Part shown: positions 36,520 to 47,954 of the stretch, piece by piece
How the letters are laid out: every line of letters begins with the position of its first letter
Numbering within the stretch: the stretch's first letter is position 1
Made by a program: the position numbers and the translations under genes
Notes under the pieces: model-generated
Told to the model about the DNA's origin: nothing
The model's database searches: none
Seen by the model: the letters and a program-made list of their open reading frames with translations, nothing else
NCBI GenBank assembly: GCA_037178975.1
Contig: JASJZH010000005.1
Span: 3,348,001-3,412,000, forward strand
Length of the DNA stretch: 64,000 nucleotides
Direction: 5' to 3'
Source of the DNA: Oscheius tipulae
Taxonomy: Eukaryota; Nematoda; Chromadorea; Rhabditida; Rhabditidae

Positions 36520-36960
36520 ATCTTAATTGAACTATCACCTTCCGAGCCGTGCATAATCTGCCCTCCCGGTTTACGTGGTCCAGCTGGAGCACCTGACCTG
36601 AGAGGTAGTCCAGGAAACCGAAGTCAGGTAAGTTATCCGATAAAAAGTCGTCTGGGAGACCGTGAGTTGTTACAAGATGGAAAGAAAAGAGAAGTAGGAT
36701 TGGCTGGACCGCCCGGCCCCACTGGACGAACAGGAAAGCCCGGAGCCCAAGGATCTCGTGGACCCAATGGACGAGTTATTACGGTAGGTTAAAAACAGAC
36801 TTATAAGCCAGCTTGTAGAACGGGACGGGTTTCTGAAACTCCTAGGTGGGCGGAGTCTGGAGCATGCCTGGCCGAGAGTACTGTGGCATGAAGAAGAAAG
36901 CTCAGCTCAAAATAGAAAAGTCAGATCTGTATCTACTGCATTTCGATTTATACTGTACTT
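36520..36960 (+). pseudogene. Cuticle-collagen-like exon(s), degenerate
   Basis: The frame 36505-36792 starts with PCIICPPGLRGPAGAPD, the CxxCPPGPPGPAG pattern that opens the triple-helix part of nematode cuticle collagens. It continues with an interruption (GNRSQVSYPIKSRLGDRE) and then GLAGPPGPTGRTGKPGAQ as clean Gly-X-Y. The interruption may be a 49-nt intron, but removing it breaks the frame. After a GTAGGT donor, 36845-36960 gives GREYCGMKKKAQ, not a usual collagen C terminus. No signal anchor or N-terminal cuticle domain is found upstream. Too little Gly-X-Y remains (about 15 triplets) for a working cuticle collagen. Confidence 0.45.
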
Positions 36961-37221
36961 TCGAGTTTAGATGATTAGTTCTTCGGGTCTCATTCTTCCA
37001 GGAACTTACAGGATCCGATGGAGATGATGGAGATTTTCTCACCATTTTCTTGAAAATCAGTTGACTGACATATCCAATTCTTGTGGTCCTATGTAGGTTT
37101 TAGAGACCTACAAGATGCCGCCAACACTTTACTCTTCTGTGGAACTCTTTCCTAAAGCAGCTTTTTCCATCTCGAACTTGTTTGCATTTGTTGACTTGCA
37201 AAGTTTTGGCGCAAACTAACC

Positions 37222-37414
37222 TCTCTACTACTAAAGTGCTGGTGTCTGTCCGTCCGTACATACGTACATTACCACGAAAAAAAAGCTGGCAATTTATGAC
37301 ATGTCAAGAATTAAGTTGACAAGTCAGCTTTTGGGAAAACTTGAGAACTTAGGCTTATGGAGAAGCGACGCAGTCGCATGCTGCCAATAGTAATTCAGAC
37401 TAAGGGACGGCTGG
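37222..37414 (+). mobile_element. Helitron-like element, copy 2 (3'-incomplete)
   Basis: Starts TCTCTACTACTAAAGTGC, a 5' end of Helitron type, then shares the AAAGCTG, GACAAGTCAGC and GAAGCGACGCAG blocks with the other copies. It ends at gggacggctgg without the terminal hairpin. Confidence 0.5.
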
Positions 37415-37527
37415 TTGACAATAACTTCCGATTCTGGTTCGTAGCCACGGACAAACAAACAAGCAAAAATACGAACAGAGCCAGCCACAGAAGCGCTAGT
37501 AGATATCCACACATTAGAAAACATCTA

Positions 37528-38624
37528 TTGAGTTAGAAGCTAAGTCTTTTCGCTTTTTCAAATGCAAAATTTTATTGACTTCCAAACAACTTTTTCATTC
37601 GTTGTAATCACCATTATGATGTATCACGTCTACCCATTTCACGGGTAGCTTACGGATGCCACGCTCGTAGAATACCTTGAGTTTCGACGAGAAGAAGTTT
37701 TTCAACCAGGTTTTAAGTGCGCCGTCGGAATTGAACTGTTGTCCTTCAATCTCGTTGCTGAGAATCCGGCTTCAGCGGCCGTTTCTGACGAAGTGCAACG
37801 GTAACCTTTTCAAGTTGCGGGCTGTATATGGCGGCCGTAAGGGTAGCTCCAGCATCCAGAAGTTACCAATGCACCACTTCTTCGATATCCCAGAAAACAC
37901 AGAACATAATCTTCTTTTGATGGGTGTCGGGTTTCACATCAGGACTTGGTGTCTGCCCTGGACCCACCCATTGACGCTTTCTTTGGAAGTTTACCTACGT
38001 TACCCACTTCTCATTCCCTATTGCCAGGCGTGGTAAAAAGGGTTTCCTCTCGTACCTGGACAGGAGAGAATGGGCGACGGTCATGCGCTGCCACTTCTGG
38101 GCATCGCTGAGGTCATGCGGCAACCATGTGTCCATCATGTGTCCTTCGTATATCTCAATTGCTTCAAATAATGCTAAACTGTGAAATGACTGACAGACAG
38201 TGCCTCTGCTAGTTCACGGGCAGTCTGCTCATTATTCTCGTTCACGAACTGCAGCAGCTTCGATTTATCGAAACTTGTTGGTCGACCTGACTTTAGCTCA
38301 TCTTCGACGCTTTGTCCCCAGACCGAAGCGATGAAACCACAACTGGCATACCCTCGCAGACGTCGTCCCTTGGTCATAAACATCGTTGATATTAGCCGTC
38401 GTTCGTTCATTTAACATAACATGTCGCAGATGGTAGGGTGGCAGGTCACTAGTCCGAATCAAAGCGAACAGAGAATAGAGAATAAGAAGAAGGAAAATGG
38501 AGTCTAACATGATGGTGGTAGAGAACTGAGTGAGCAACACGAGGTGCTATAATCAATAGCTCGTTGTCGAAACAAGGCAAAGGACATGTTTACAAATAGC
38601 GAAAAGACTTATATGCCAACCCAA
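37528..38624 (-). mobile_element. Mariner transposon, copy 2
   Basis: A 1,097-bp element with the same structure as copy 1 and very similar sequence, flanked by TA at 37526-37527 and 38625-38626. The left repeat is altered (TTGAGTTAGAAGCTAAG) and the right is intact. The transposase is on the minus strand, with more frameshifts than copy 1, and also has GNEKW at the first catalytic position. Confidence 0.85.
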
Positions 38625-38626
38625 TA

Positions 38627-41189
38627 TTAAAGTCATTGCCATCTTTCAATCAAAGAAAGATGCGAGTGGATTGTTCGTAGATCTAAGCTATACTGAAAAA
38701 TACGCTTGTTCTAAAAGCTGTTCTAAAACGAAGCAGTAACGAATCCATAAATAGAGAGTACATTTCCGCTTTCTATTTTGACCTACAGTAAGATCTTGAA
38801 CACTCGGGCACACCCCGTGGTCATAGATCCTCCAGCTCGCCTAATCCGATTGATGATGGAAAAATAGATAATTTGCAGAAAATAGTAGCAACGCAGTAGT
38901 AATAGTAGGAGCAGCGAGAGTAACCAGATCAAGAACAGATCTGATTTAAGCTGAACTCGAAGTTCAACCCATTGAGACGACGAAGGGAATATGAAGTTAT
39001 TGTAGGTTAGGGTAAATTGTTTTTTTATCTGCGTCCCTAGACCTTTAGTACATGAATTAGCTACCGATAATGAGCTAGTTTTTGTGCCCGACTGAGCAAA
39101 ATCCCTGCCTCTTGTTGTGTCAAAGATATAGAGAACACAAATCTGTTGACTTGCCTCTCGTCTCATTTTCGTGTACAGAACACTGGACACACCGGGGACG
39201 GAAAAGGCTCTCTCCCTTTGCTTTTAAAAAGCTGTCTTGCCCTCTTTTCATTTCCCATTTTTGTAACTTTTCGTATTCGTGTACGACTAAAAACAAACAA
39301 CAGTAGCCCCACCTTGATTTTTTCTGGAAGCAAGACATGAGTTTAATATCCAGATTCATATTTTTCGTTCTAAGATAATTTACTACGTGATCGCAGCAAG
39401 TTATGGGAAGACATATATGAAATCCAATTTTTAATTTATTTCTTAATGTCCAGTAGTCTCTATGTTTGTGTGTCTGAAGCCATTATTCCAATTGGTGTGC
39501 ACTACTTTGTGCGATTGCTGGCAAGTCAAGTCAAAGAAGAGACAGTTTGGGAGAACGTTGCTCCTGTCAGGGTAGCTCGACTGGAACAGTATCTACCTGT
39601 CACGAGCCTCAACGGGGCATCAGCCACACTTGTTAGTTAAATCGGTGTAGCTAGAGCAGTTTTTACCGGCTTATCCACTTCCTAGACTGTTTACGATTAC
39701 CTTCTACTAATCGGTGAAAATCTGGCTCCAAATCCGCTTTTATGTTCATAATTCGGAAGCCTGTTTTGAGACATATTATGCTGCAGTAGACAGACTCGTA
39801 ATTCGATTATGACCTGTTTACAGAAATAGACATCAAGCACAATACATTTTCTGCCAATTGTAAGTGTTAAGTCAAAAGAGTAAAGTTCTTTCTGCTGTTG
39901 GGCCCTCCAAGATAAGATTTCGGTTATCTCAGTCAACAGCCTGAATTATCATCAATTTGTAAAAGTGCCTGTTTACCGAAAAATAACATGTGTCAGAGCA
40001 ATCCCGGAACCTCGAAACATCTGCGTATGGACACACCCTCTAAGCACCTGTGCTATTAAAGTAGTCTACTGACGTAGTGTTCATCCGCTCATAGCCACGT
40101 ACTGTATACGAAGAAAGTTATCCGTTCGATAATGCGATTCTACGTAGGATCCGCAACGACGGCGTAAGGTATTTTCCCAAAAGATAAGAGCTGTCCGCCG
40201 GGCACTCCCGGGTCTGTTACGTCATTCTGACAACTCGTTTATGGTCCCAATGACTAAGATGGCTAAAATCAGAACTCGGAAAGATGATGTTGTGTTGTTG
40301 AAGATATCCAGCATAAAGATCACGAGAACAAACAAGCATCTGTGGACACGCATAAGACACAAGAGCTTATGAAGGATGAGCTGTTTGAAAAGTAGCTCTT
40401 GTACGCAAAGGCATTTGAACTTTAGAAAGATACGTGATTGAAAAGAGAGGGATGTTACGGAGAGGGCCACATGTCTGAAACGGCTAGTAGCGAAATTTGT
40501 TAGAACCATTTGGACTTTCCCCTGGTAAGGAGTCAGTTTTCGATCTTACAAATATATGCTAACGCTATATCTACTACACCCACAAATAAATAACCCTCTC
40601 TAACACCGAAAGTTTTGATACATAAATTTTATCTCGAAAATAAATAAAGTGTGAAACCATGAAAGCTAACGATCGAAGAAGCAATACGCGTGCTATATCG
40701 CAAGCTTTTTTTTTTACACTTTTTACTAGAAGTAGTCTTACCTTTCAACGCTTTTACAAAGTTTGCGAAGATGCCTGCTGCCAAAGATGTAGGTTGATTT
40801 GATCTGTCAGATTATACCTTATACTTCTCGTCACTTTCGCAATAACTGCAATTGCTACAGTCATCTTCTTTCCAAGCGATCTTCGAAGACACTTATCTAT
40901 TTTATAGGCTCCTAAAAATAGAACTTCTCACTTCAATTCTCGGCTAAAGACACCGCCCTCAGCCTCCTTTCTCTTGATTAGGCCCTCGGAGGGTAGACTA
41001 AGAGTGTTCTGATTCGGATTACTCGGGACTACCCCGGATCTAAGTCTCGAAATGATAAAAAGAGAGTAGAAGAGTCAGCAAAAGTTGGGTAAACTACTTG
41101 AAGGAAAGGAGCAACGTGGCCGTGGTAAAAGTGCAGAGAGCAGCAGAAGGGGACCAAGTGGAATAAATATTCTTCACAAACATTTAGTA
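38627..41189. other. 2.5-kb stretch without a convincing gene
   Basis: Candidates seen and not called: a minus-strand frame at 38783-39190 containing a Leu-rich membrane-like helix, a 64-codon ATG frame at 39446-39640 (plus), and a hydrophobic minus-strand frame at 40222-40509. None has paired splice sites, an AATAAA or a recognisable domain. Confidence 0.35.
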
Positions 41190-41914
41190 TGGTTTGTTCA
41201 AAAAAAAGAAGGATTACAGTGTCCCGAAATACGTTCGTGGTGGGACCCCTGGGCGCGCGGCAATTCAAATGCAGTTTTATTCGAAGCGTTTTTTTTCAAC
41301 ATTTTTGTCTCGTTTTTACTCCAATTTTCTGTTCTTTTCTCTTGTTTTTTCTCTAATCGAGGTATTTCACATTGCTAATTGTTCTTACATGTTTTCCCTA
41401 CATGTTTCTAACTAGGAACGTCTTCAACTGCTGCAGGTACGTTAGTTTCCTCCCCTCTTTTTAACAACCACTTTTCTAGGGTTCCGACGTTCCTCTGGAC
41501 AGCTCCGACCGACAGCAGTTGGAAAATCATCAATTTGGAGGTGGTTTTCATTTTATTTGCTCGTATGTTTCTTTCTATTTATACATAAACACGTAGAACT
41601 AACAAGGTTTTATTTACTAAGAGCTAGTAGTACTCTTCTTCAGAGAGGTAATTCTCATCAAAATCACCAAAAATAGGCACGTCATCTACTTCCAATTCCG
41701 TCACGATCGTGAGATTTTCTTTAGCTATAAAGTCGTTCTCCACTTCTTCAGCATTACGATAGAACCTCTTCTTCATAGGATCAGGTATACTTTCGACAAT
41801 ACTGACAGCTCTCTCTTTCAAATCCTCCAGTTTCTCCTTTCCTAATGTAGAAGCGCAGAGCTGTCCTTTCAGGTATGCCCAGAAGTGCTTAATTGGATTG
41901 AGCATGCAGTGATA

Positions 41915-41934
41915 GGGGGGGGGGGGGGGGGGGG
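41915..41934 (+). repeat. Poly-G tract of 20 bases
   Basis: Homopolymer inside the decayed transposase frame (Pro codons on the minus strand), with reading frames differing on the two sides. Long G runs are also common places for assembly length errors. Confidence 0.9.
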
Positions 41935-42442
41935 CAACCTCAGAATCTCTACACCATGGCTCGCGGCGATCATCTCCACGCAATAGGATCGGAGATTTTT
42001 CTTTCCTCCTTTAATTTGGTAGTAAGTCTTGAGAAGAGCGAGGAGTTGCTTCTTGGTCAAGTGGTCGGCGACAGTGATATTGTGTTCCTCCAAGTAGTCA
42101 ACAATCTCTTGCTTCCGTGATCCAGACGTTGGGAGCTTGATGTCAAACTGACTAGGACGCATTGTCCATCACTATCACAGCTTTCAGCAACGGGCAGATC
42201 TCGTCGATGTTTATTTATTTATTTTGTTCCAAATCGATGTACTCCTCAAATAATTCCGCTGTTATCGACTTGTGATAGTCGCCGTCCTCGACTTTGCCGC
42301 TATCCAGAAAGACGCGGAAGGACGTTGGCAGCATTCCGAGTTCTGTGATAGTGCCAAGGACTATACCACGTCGACCACGAGAGAGCAGGGTCAGGATTGA
42401 TCTTCAAGCCGAGATCAATCCACATTTGCGGGTTGTCTAACT

Positions 42443-42909
42443 AGGGAAGGTTTTTAGTTGGCCGTAGCCAGGCCGGAAAAGAATTTCTTCGTCCCGAAAA
42501 ACGGATTTGAACGCGCGAACTATATCAGAAAAAAGTTAGGAAATGGGAAGGTCTATAAAAATTTTCTAGCTTTTAGCAGTAAAAAAAAGCAATGATAGAA
42601 GCTAAATACTCTTGAAATGAGTAAATAAAAATGTTTTCCGAAGAGAGGATTCGAACCAAAAACCAAAAGTCTTTCAGCGGAGCTATTAGGCACTGCACCA
42701 CTTGGTCACTTGCACTAAGAGAAGCACTGGATATCCAAGTCCAAGAGCGTAAATTCAGCCCAAAATCTGGAAACGGGAAAAGCTCCAGAGGACAGCAGAC
42801 ATCCATTCCGCAGCTGAAAATTTGGGAAACACCATCATTTTCGATGCTCTTTCGAATGGCACCTATCTCGTTTCGATATCCCACGGCCAACTAAAAACCT
42901 TCCCTAGTA
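42443..42909. mobile_element. Inverted-repeat element nested in the Tc1-like transposon
   Basis: About 465 bp with inverted termini CTAGGGAAGGTTTTTAGTTG at both ends and a three-base TAA target duplication, as in PIF/Harbinger-type elements. The right part contains the conserved-frame dispersed repeat (AENLGNTIIFDALSNGTYLV on the plus strand). The middle, on the minus strand, contains a tRNA-like segment (GACCAAGTGGTGCAGTG with the B box GGTTCGAATCC at 42650-42715). Its insertion splits the transposase between WVDLTAY and DNPQMWIDLG. Confidence 0.6.
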
Positions 42910-44183
42910 AGAATAAAGTGAGGGAAGTCAATGTACAAAACTAACTGTAAGCTGTTAGATCGACCCAGTCCTTTTTGGATTTCATACCCTGGAATATCCA
43001 GGTCTCGTCCAAGAAGGCAATGCAAGCATCTTGCGCTCTGTACTGCTTAATGGCCCTGATGTAGAAGTGTCTCTTGCGAATCAGATCGGGATTGTGAAAG
43101 ATGAGCGTTCTGTTGTCGATGGTAATGAACTTGAAGCCGAGCTGGGACAGAACTTTCCAGAGAGAAACATGGTTGAAGTTGTATCCGAATTGATTTAGAT
43201 TGCTCTTCAGCTGCTCATGTAACTGCCGTAGATTGATCTTTCTTCCGACGCTGTAGCATCCGTGAATTTACAGACGGATCTGTTCCAGCAGAGCGTCATC
43301 CAACTTGGTCGTACTGTGTTCATCTTCAGCGTCCTTCTTCTCTACAGTGACAGCTTGGCAAGAAGGAAGAGCCGTCAAGTTTCGAGGAACAGTGACTTTA
43401 GTCTTGGAGACGCTCGAACGGATGATTCTCTCGCTGATCTCAGTGGAAACAGCGGTGAGATGAGCAGCGTCAGCCAAGGCAGGAATCAGATGGCCTAAAG
43501 ACTGAGAGAACGCGGAGAAGGAGTCGTGGATGCGAGCGACTAGAGTGCGTGTCTTTTCGCATTTTTGACCGTGTGGAGGCTTCACATCGAGGCCAGAAAG
43601 GGAATCATTAAACAAAATGTTTATCTCTTCCAGAGTCTGAAATAAACTGACATTAAAAGTTACGGGGCAACGTGAGCCTGACTATCCGCGGTTTCTCTGG
43701 TTGTTTCGAGTCGAATATACCGAGAGAAGTCCATTTTACCCACTATGTTACTCGCACGTTGCCATGTGGACTCCTGGACACAGATAGTCGAGGCACATAC
43801 CCATAACTTTAAAAAAAAAATAAAGAACGTATACTCACCTCACGATGCACTCGTTCCTCTACTGTCTCTTCTTCTCTAGTCTTCTTTTTCTTCGGGAGGA
43901 CTTCAGCAAACATCATAGAGAGCTGGACTTTCCTTGGTCGCCCAGGTGGCTTTTTCTTTCGGTTCATTTTTGGTTTCTGAAAGAACTCGCGTATAAAATA
44001 TGTTATAATCAGTGATATGAGACAAGCAACAACAGAAAAGTATAGAAAAATGGAGTAAAAACGAGATAAAACGTTGAAAAAGAACGCTTCGAATAAAACT
44101 GTATTTGAATTGCCGCATGCCCAGAGGTCCCACCACGAACGTATTTCGGGACACTGTAATCCTTCGTTTTTTTGAACAAACCA

Positions 44184-44660
44184 TATGGCACTTTTTTAAA
44201 ACCTTGTTTACTTTTCGCTTTCTACAAAAAGTTTCCAGAACCTCGATCGCTTTCACTCTAGGAGCTTAAAGTCTAGCAGAACTTTCCCGTCCAGCAACAT
44301 CCTCTTCTACTTTTTTCGAAGATCAATAGCTTTACTTCCTCTCACAGTAGACAAAGAGACAGAGAGATTGCGAAAATTAGCACCACAAATTTCTGGCCTT
44401 GTGATTGGAAAAGAGCCTGCAAAAAACCTAAGATATTTCAATTCGGTAACGAGTTTGCTGAATGTTGCACCATGCCCTTATTTAAGCTCAATACATTGGA
44501 AAAATCCCATAATTCGCAAAGTCTACGGCTGCCGACTAGTTTCCTTCTTCTCTGTTTCTCATCGTTTCTTCCCCTCTTTTTTTCCTCTAAATCACATCGA
44601 ACCCTTTATATTTCAGATATTTACTGCTCTCAAGAATACGACAAGATCAATCATTTTTAG
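44184..44660. other. Flank between the transposon and NUP214
   Basis: Holds the missing 5' part of NUP214, if that is present at all. Frames overlap on the plus strand (44368-44763), but I could not identify a start codon with a phase-0 donor leading to 44661. Confidence 0.35.
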
Positions 44661-47570
44661 GACTTCGAGTTCCGAGCCCTCCAAAAGACGCGCCTCTATC
44701 CAACCGGACAGCTCTTCACCGCAGCCCACAACGCCGTCTGCTGCTCGTCGACATACCAGATAGCCGTGGCTGCCAGTGGGAACAATAAGGTCAGTTTTTG
44801 GCTAAAATTTTCTGCCTTTTGGATCTCTTGAATGCCGGAATTGTTCATAAAACCTTATCAGCTGATCTCCTTCTCGACAACAGCCATTCACGGACTAGAA
44901 ATTACGAAGCAGACGGCCAACAAGGAGCTCACGGAGCTGCAGAAGAACGGTCGAGCTGGCAGCACAGGAGGTTTGTTTATGGTCATGCTAGGTAATGTTG
45001 CAAGTTTAGAAGGTCGTCAATCTTGGAACGAATTGCGACGGGACTCTGCTGGCCGTCCTCGTCAATGCAGTCGGACCTGGAGCTTTCATACACCTCTACG
45101 ACATGGCGGCTTTTTCACAGAGCTTCACCGGTGAGGTCGGTTGTTTCACATTGTAGCGAGCTCAGGAAACCTGAATTTGTTTTGTGAAATTGACAAAATG
45201 GCAATTAACAGGAATGTTTTCCTCCTGGAACAGCTTTGAAGCCCCAGGGCTAGTATTGACAATGTTTCGAATGTTCGGGAGCCTGAGAACTTGGTAGAAA
45301 CATGTTACCATGTCCGAGAGATCGAATCGGGGTCTTTTTGATTGTAAACAGCGCACTTTGCTACAGCGCCATGCGTGAAAATGACTGAAACAGGGACATT
45401 TCAGTTTCATCGAATATTCCGGAGCGGTAGAAGTCGATATAACTTACCATATACGGGAATCAAATCTGGGTCATTTGGACTGTAAACAGCGCTCTTAACC
45501 ACTACGCCAGTCAATGACCCGTTGTGCTTTCTCAAGCAGTTCAAACAAAAAAACGCTTCGAGAAATCTAAACTCCCGCCGTTCCAGGTCTACCATCTGTC
45601 CAGTATTCGTCTCAGCCCCGAGCCGACAGCCCAAGGCGTCTGTCTCCGGTGGAATCCAACCCTTCCAGACACGTTCGCGGCCAGATCGAGCGATAACAGC
45701 CTCTTCGTGGTCAAAATTGACCTCAAGGTTCGTTCTTTCCTCTTTTTTGGTGGAAATAAGAAAATTTCAGAATATCGCGGCCTTCTCAATCATCGCTCAG
45801 AAGAAAATGAGCGCCGTGACCACACAGATCAGCTGGAGTCCGAAGGGTAAGCAGCTCACGATCGGGGATAGTTTGGGCAAGGTCTGCCAGCTTAAAATGG
45901 AGCTTGATGTGGGTTTTTTTCATCTTCCAGAATAGGCTAAAAAAACAACTATTAAGGTCGTTCGAGGCATAATGCCCGAAACAGTTCTAGCCGGTGCCCC
46001 GGTCTGTGGACTGTGCTGGATCTCGACGACGGAATGGCTCGTAGCCTACGCGGGCCCAGCTGCTGGCCGTCTTCTTGCTCACAATCAAAAAGGTAAGGCA
46101 TTTTTTCCTGGTCCTGTACCATTCTATGTGGTTATGACTGTTTTTTTTTGTGATGGAGCAGTGTCAAAATGGCTACGAAAATCAGCACTGTAGTCTGTTT
46201 TGATGATAGTGACACTATCGGCTCTTGTAAGATGCGCGTTATGAGATCCATTGCTATGATTATTGAGTTTCAACACTGAATAGATTGACTAAAGACTTCA
46301 ATGGGGGAAGACACCAAATTCGGGCCTATTGGCCATGTATCCTATTGTAGGAGAGTGTTTCATCGGCCCCATCGACAGTGGATTTTAATGAACTGAACCG
46401 ATCGCTCTACACTACCCATACCTCATCAGTGGCTCCTAGTAGGAGCTTCCTACCTACAAATTTTCGCTCCAAAATTTCATTCTCGATAAAAAAAAATTAC
46501 AGGACCAGCCACCAGCCTGGAAGCCACTCCCGGAACTTCAATACGGCAGTGCCGAGAGCCAGCTCCCGCATCACATCAGCTTCGAGACGACCCTCTTGCT
46601 GCACTGGAATCTTGTCATTTTGTCGTCGACGAAGAGCAGTGAAATCAGCGTAATCGGGAAGATTGGAGATGCGTGGCAAATTTGGCTCCTTGACGATGAG
46701 ACGCGACTGGATCTGCCGACGGATTCCTCAACGAAAGAGACTTTCCCCCTAGACTGACTGTGGACCTCAGTTCCAGTACACTGGTCTATCGAGGTACGAC
46801 TCTTTTGTGTGATTTTTGAACCAAAAAGTGGATTTTAGATGAAGAGAGGGAGAAGAGTCATCCGGAATGTCCAATTCTGTACGTGATGACCAGCGATGGA
46901 GTCCTGACGGCACACAATATCGTCTCATTGGATCAGAGCCACAAGGATTGTACAATGTGGGTTGTTTTTTATTGGAGCATCAGGCTTGTACAAAACGGGA
47001 CTTTTGAAAGCTTCATGATGACACACCGATTCAGAGTTTTTCAAGTAAAAAAATAATGAATTGACTCTTTATTTCTTTTGACCCGAAGCCTGAAAGCGGC
47101 GTTAGAAAGTAGTAAGTGGACTTAGGTCAACAGACAGTCGTTGCGACCTTTTCAAACTTGCACAAAAGCTTCCGTATCGACCAATATCGATGGCTTTAGA
47201 CATTTGCTAAATATCCTGAAGTTTCGTTACTTTGCCCAGCTTTCGCTGTTCAGTTTTTCATCCTAGTAGCCTGCTAAACGAAAAAGACTTTCCCCTAGGA
47301 CTGACTGACCTTCAAAACATTGGTTCTAGTCAGTTTTTTTTACTACGAAGTTCGAATCCATACGCCCATCTTACTGATTGTCTATTTTTTTTCAGTCAAC
47401 CCTCCACGGTCCAGTTCTCTTCGGTCCGCGTCGGCAAGAAACCGGCTGGTTCCTCTACGCCGCAGCCAGTATACCTTCGTCCCTCTGACTGGCACTGTGG
47501 CAGCAAGAAGATCGTCCTCAGCGAGGATGTGGCCAATCTACTGACCAAGACCACCTGTCCGTCGCTCTAC
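44661..47570 (+). CDS. npp-14: NUP214-like beta-propeller, N-terminus missing and 3' end abnormal
   Basis: Exons: 44661-44789, 44862-44981, 45010-45135, 45587-45727, 45771-45908, 45957-46092, 46516-46793, 46839-46956, 47396-47570. NUP214 sits on the cytoplasmic face of the nuclear pore; its propeller binds the mRNA-export helicase DDX19. Matches to human NUP214 run in order: DFEFRALQKTRLY (human DFQFRALKKVRIF), the third exon block NLGTNCDGTLLAVLV, SWSPKGKQLTIGD, DAWQIWLLDDETRLDLP and ILYVMTSDGVLTAHNI. Oddities: exon 2 to 3 needs a 28-nt intron or an indel; exon 7 needs one extra base within CTAGACTG (46750-46760) to stay in frame; no initiator Met; and no coiled coil or FG repeats follow within the window. 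It may be a broken or partial copy. Confidence 0.65.
45310..45525 (-). repeat. Two tRNA-like (SINE-type) sequences in a NUP214 intron
   Basis: On the minus strand, TGGCGTAGTGGTTAAGAGCG...GATTTGATTCCCG (about 45455-45520) and a diverged second unit, TGGCGCTGTAGC...GATTCGATCTCTCGG (about 45318-45380). Both share the GCGCTGTTTACA core. A- and B-box-like spacing suggests tRNA-derived repeats rather than working tRNAs. Confidence 0.45.
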
Positions 47571-47780
47571 TAGACTTTCAATTTGGTCTGTGTGGAGTAC
47601 GATAGCTGCTACGATAGGACCAACGAGACGAAAAGCAACTGCGATGTGGCCTTCTGTCTCCATCTGAGAAGCATGATCGTGGATGAGGAGCACGATTGTC
47701 AGGTGCAGGAGACCTTCGGATGCTACGTCTACAGGCAGAAGTCAGCCGAGGTTGCGAAAGAAGACTCGTTGCCGATTTGA
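47396..47780 (+). pseudogene. Secreted phospholipase A2-like sequence with internal stop
   Basis: One frame runs from 47396 to 47780 with a single TAG at 47571-47573. It reads SDWHCGSKKIVLSEDV, KTTCPSLY, stop, then FNLVCVEYDSCYDRTNETK, CDVAFC. This follows the WxCGS..., CP, N-x-CC-xx-HD-x-CY, C...FC layout of nematode-type secreted PLA2-like proteins. The catalytic CCxxHD is changed: the first Cys is Val and the His is Tyr, so catalysis is not expected even if the stop were read through. No signal peptide exon was found. The exon also continues in frame from the NUP214-like exon 46839-46956 (phase 2), so the boundary between the two genes is unclear. Confidence 0.5.
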
Positions 47781-47954
47781 GGAGATCAGCAAGACGGGAG
47801 GTTTCATCTAATACAAGTTTTGTAGATGCTTTGTTTTGTTTAGACAGAGACAGAAAATCAAAGAGGACAGAGGCAGAGAGATAGAATAAAGACGAGAGTA
47901 GAAAAAACATAGATAAAACAATGAAGATACATACAATGATGATTTTATTTGAGG

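Larger units (their letters stand above)
41190..44183 (-). mobile_element. Tc1/mariner-superfamily DDE transposon with long inverted repeats
   Basis: Ends TGGTTTGTTCAAAAAAA (left) and its complement (right) are parts of inverted repeats of about 180 bp (41190-41370 and 44005-44183), flanked by TA on both sides. The transposase reads on the minus strand from about 43965: MNRKKKPPGRPRK (AT-hook), a 53-nt-scale intron, IRL then an in-frame stop, GYNFNHVSLWKVLSQLGFKF, the first catalytic motif IAFLDETWIFQG, SFRVFLDSGKVEDG, VMDNA (second Asp), and NPIKHFWAYLK. The third residue, Glu in active members (NPIE), is Lys. A 20-base G run (41915-41934) shifts the frame, and a separate element is inserted in the middle. 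Dead copy. Confidence 0.75.

Noticed and set aside
41402-41523. Two plus-strand exon-like pieces that would join to the NUP214 N terminus (ending ...WKIINLE before DFEFRAL)
   Set aside because: Phases fit, but the pieces lie just inside the left inverted repeat of the 3-kb transposon, so host exons there are unlikely without cDNA support.
41624-42162. Proline-rich protein suggested by the poly-C codons
   Set aside because: The Pro run comes from the 20-base G tract inside a decayed transposase and does not reflect a protein domain.
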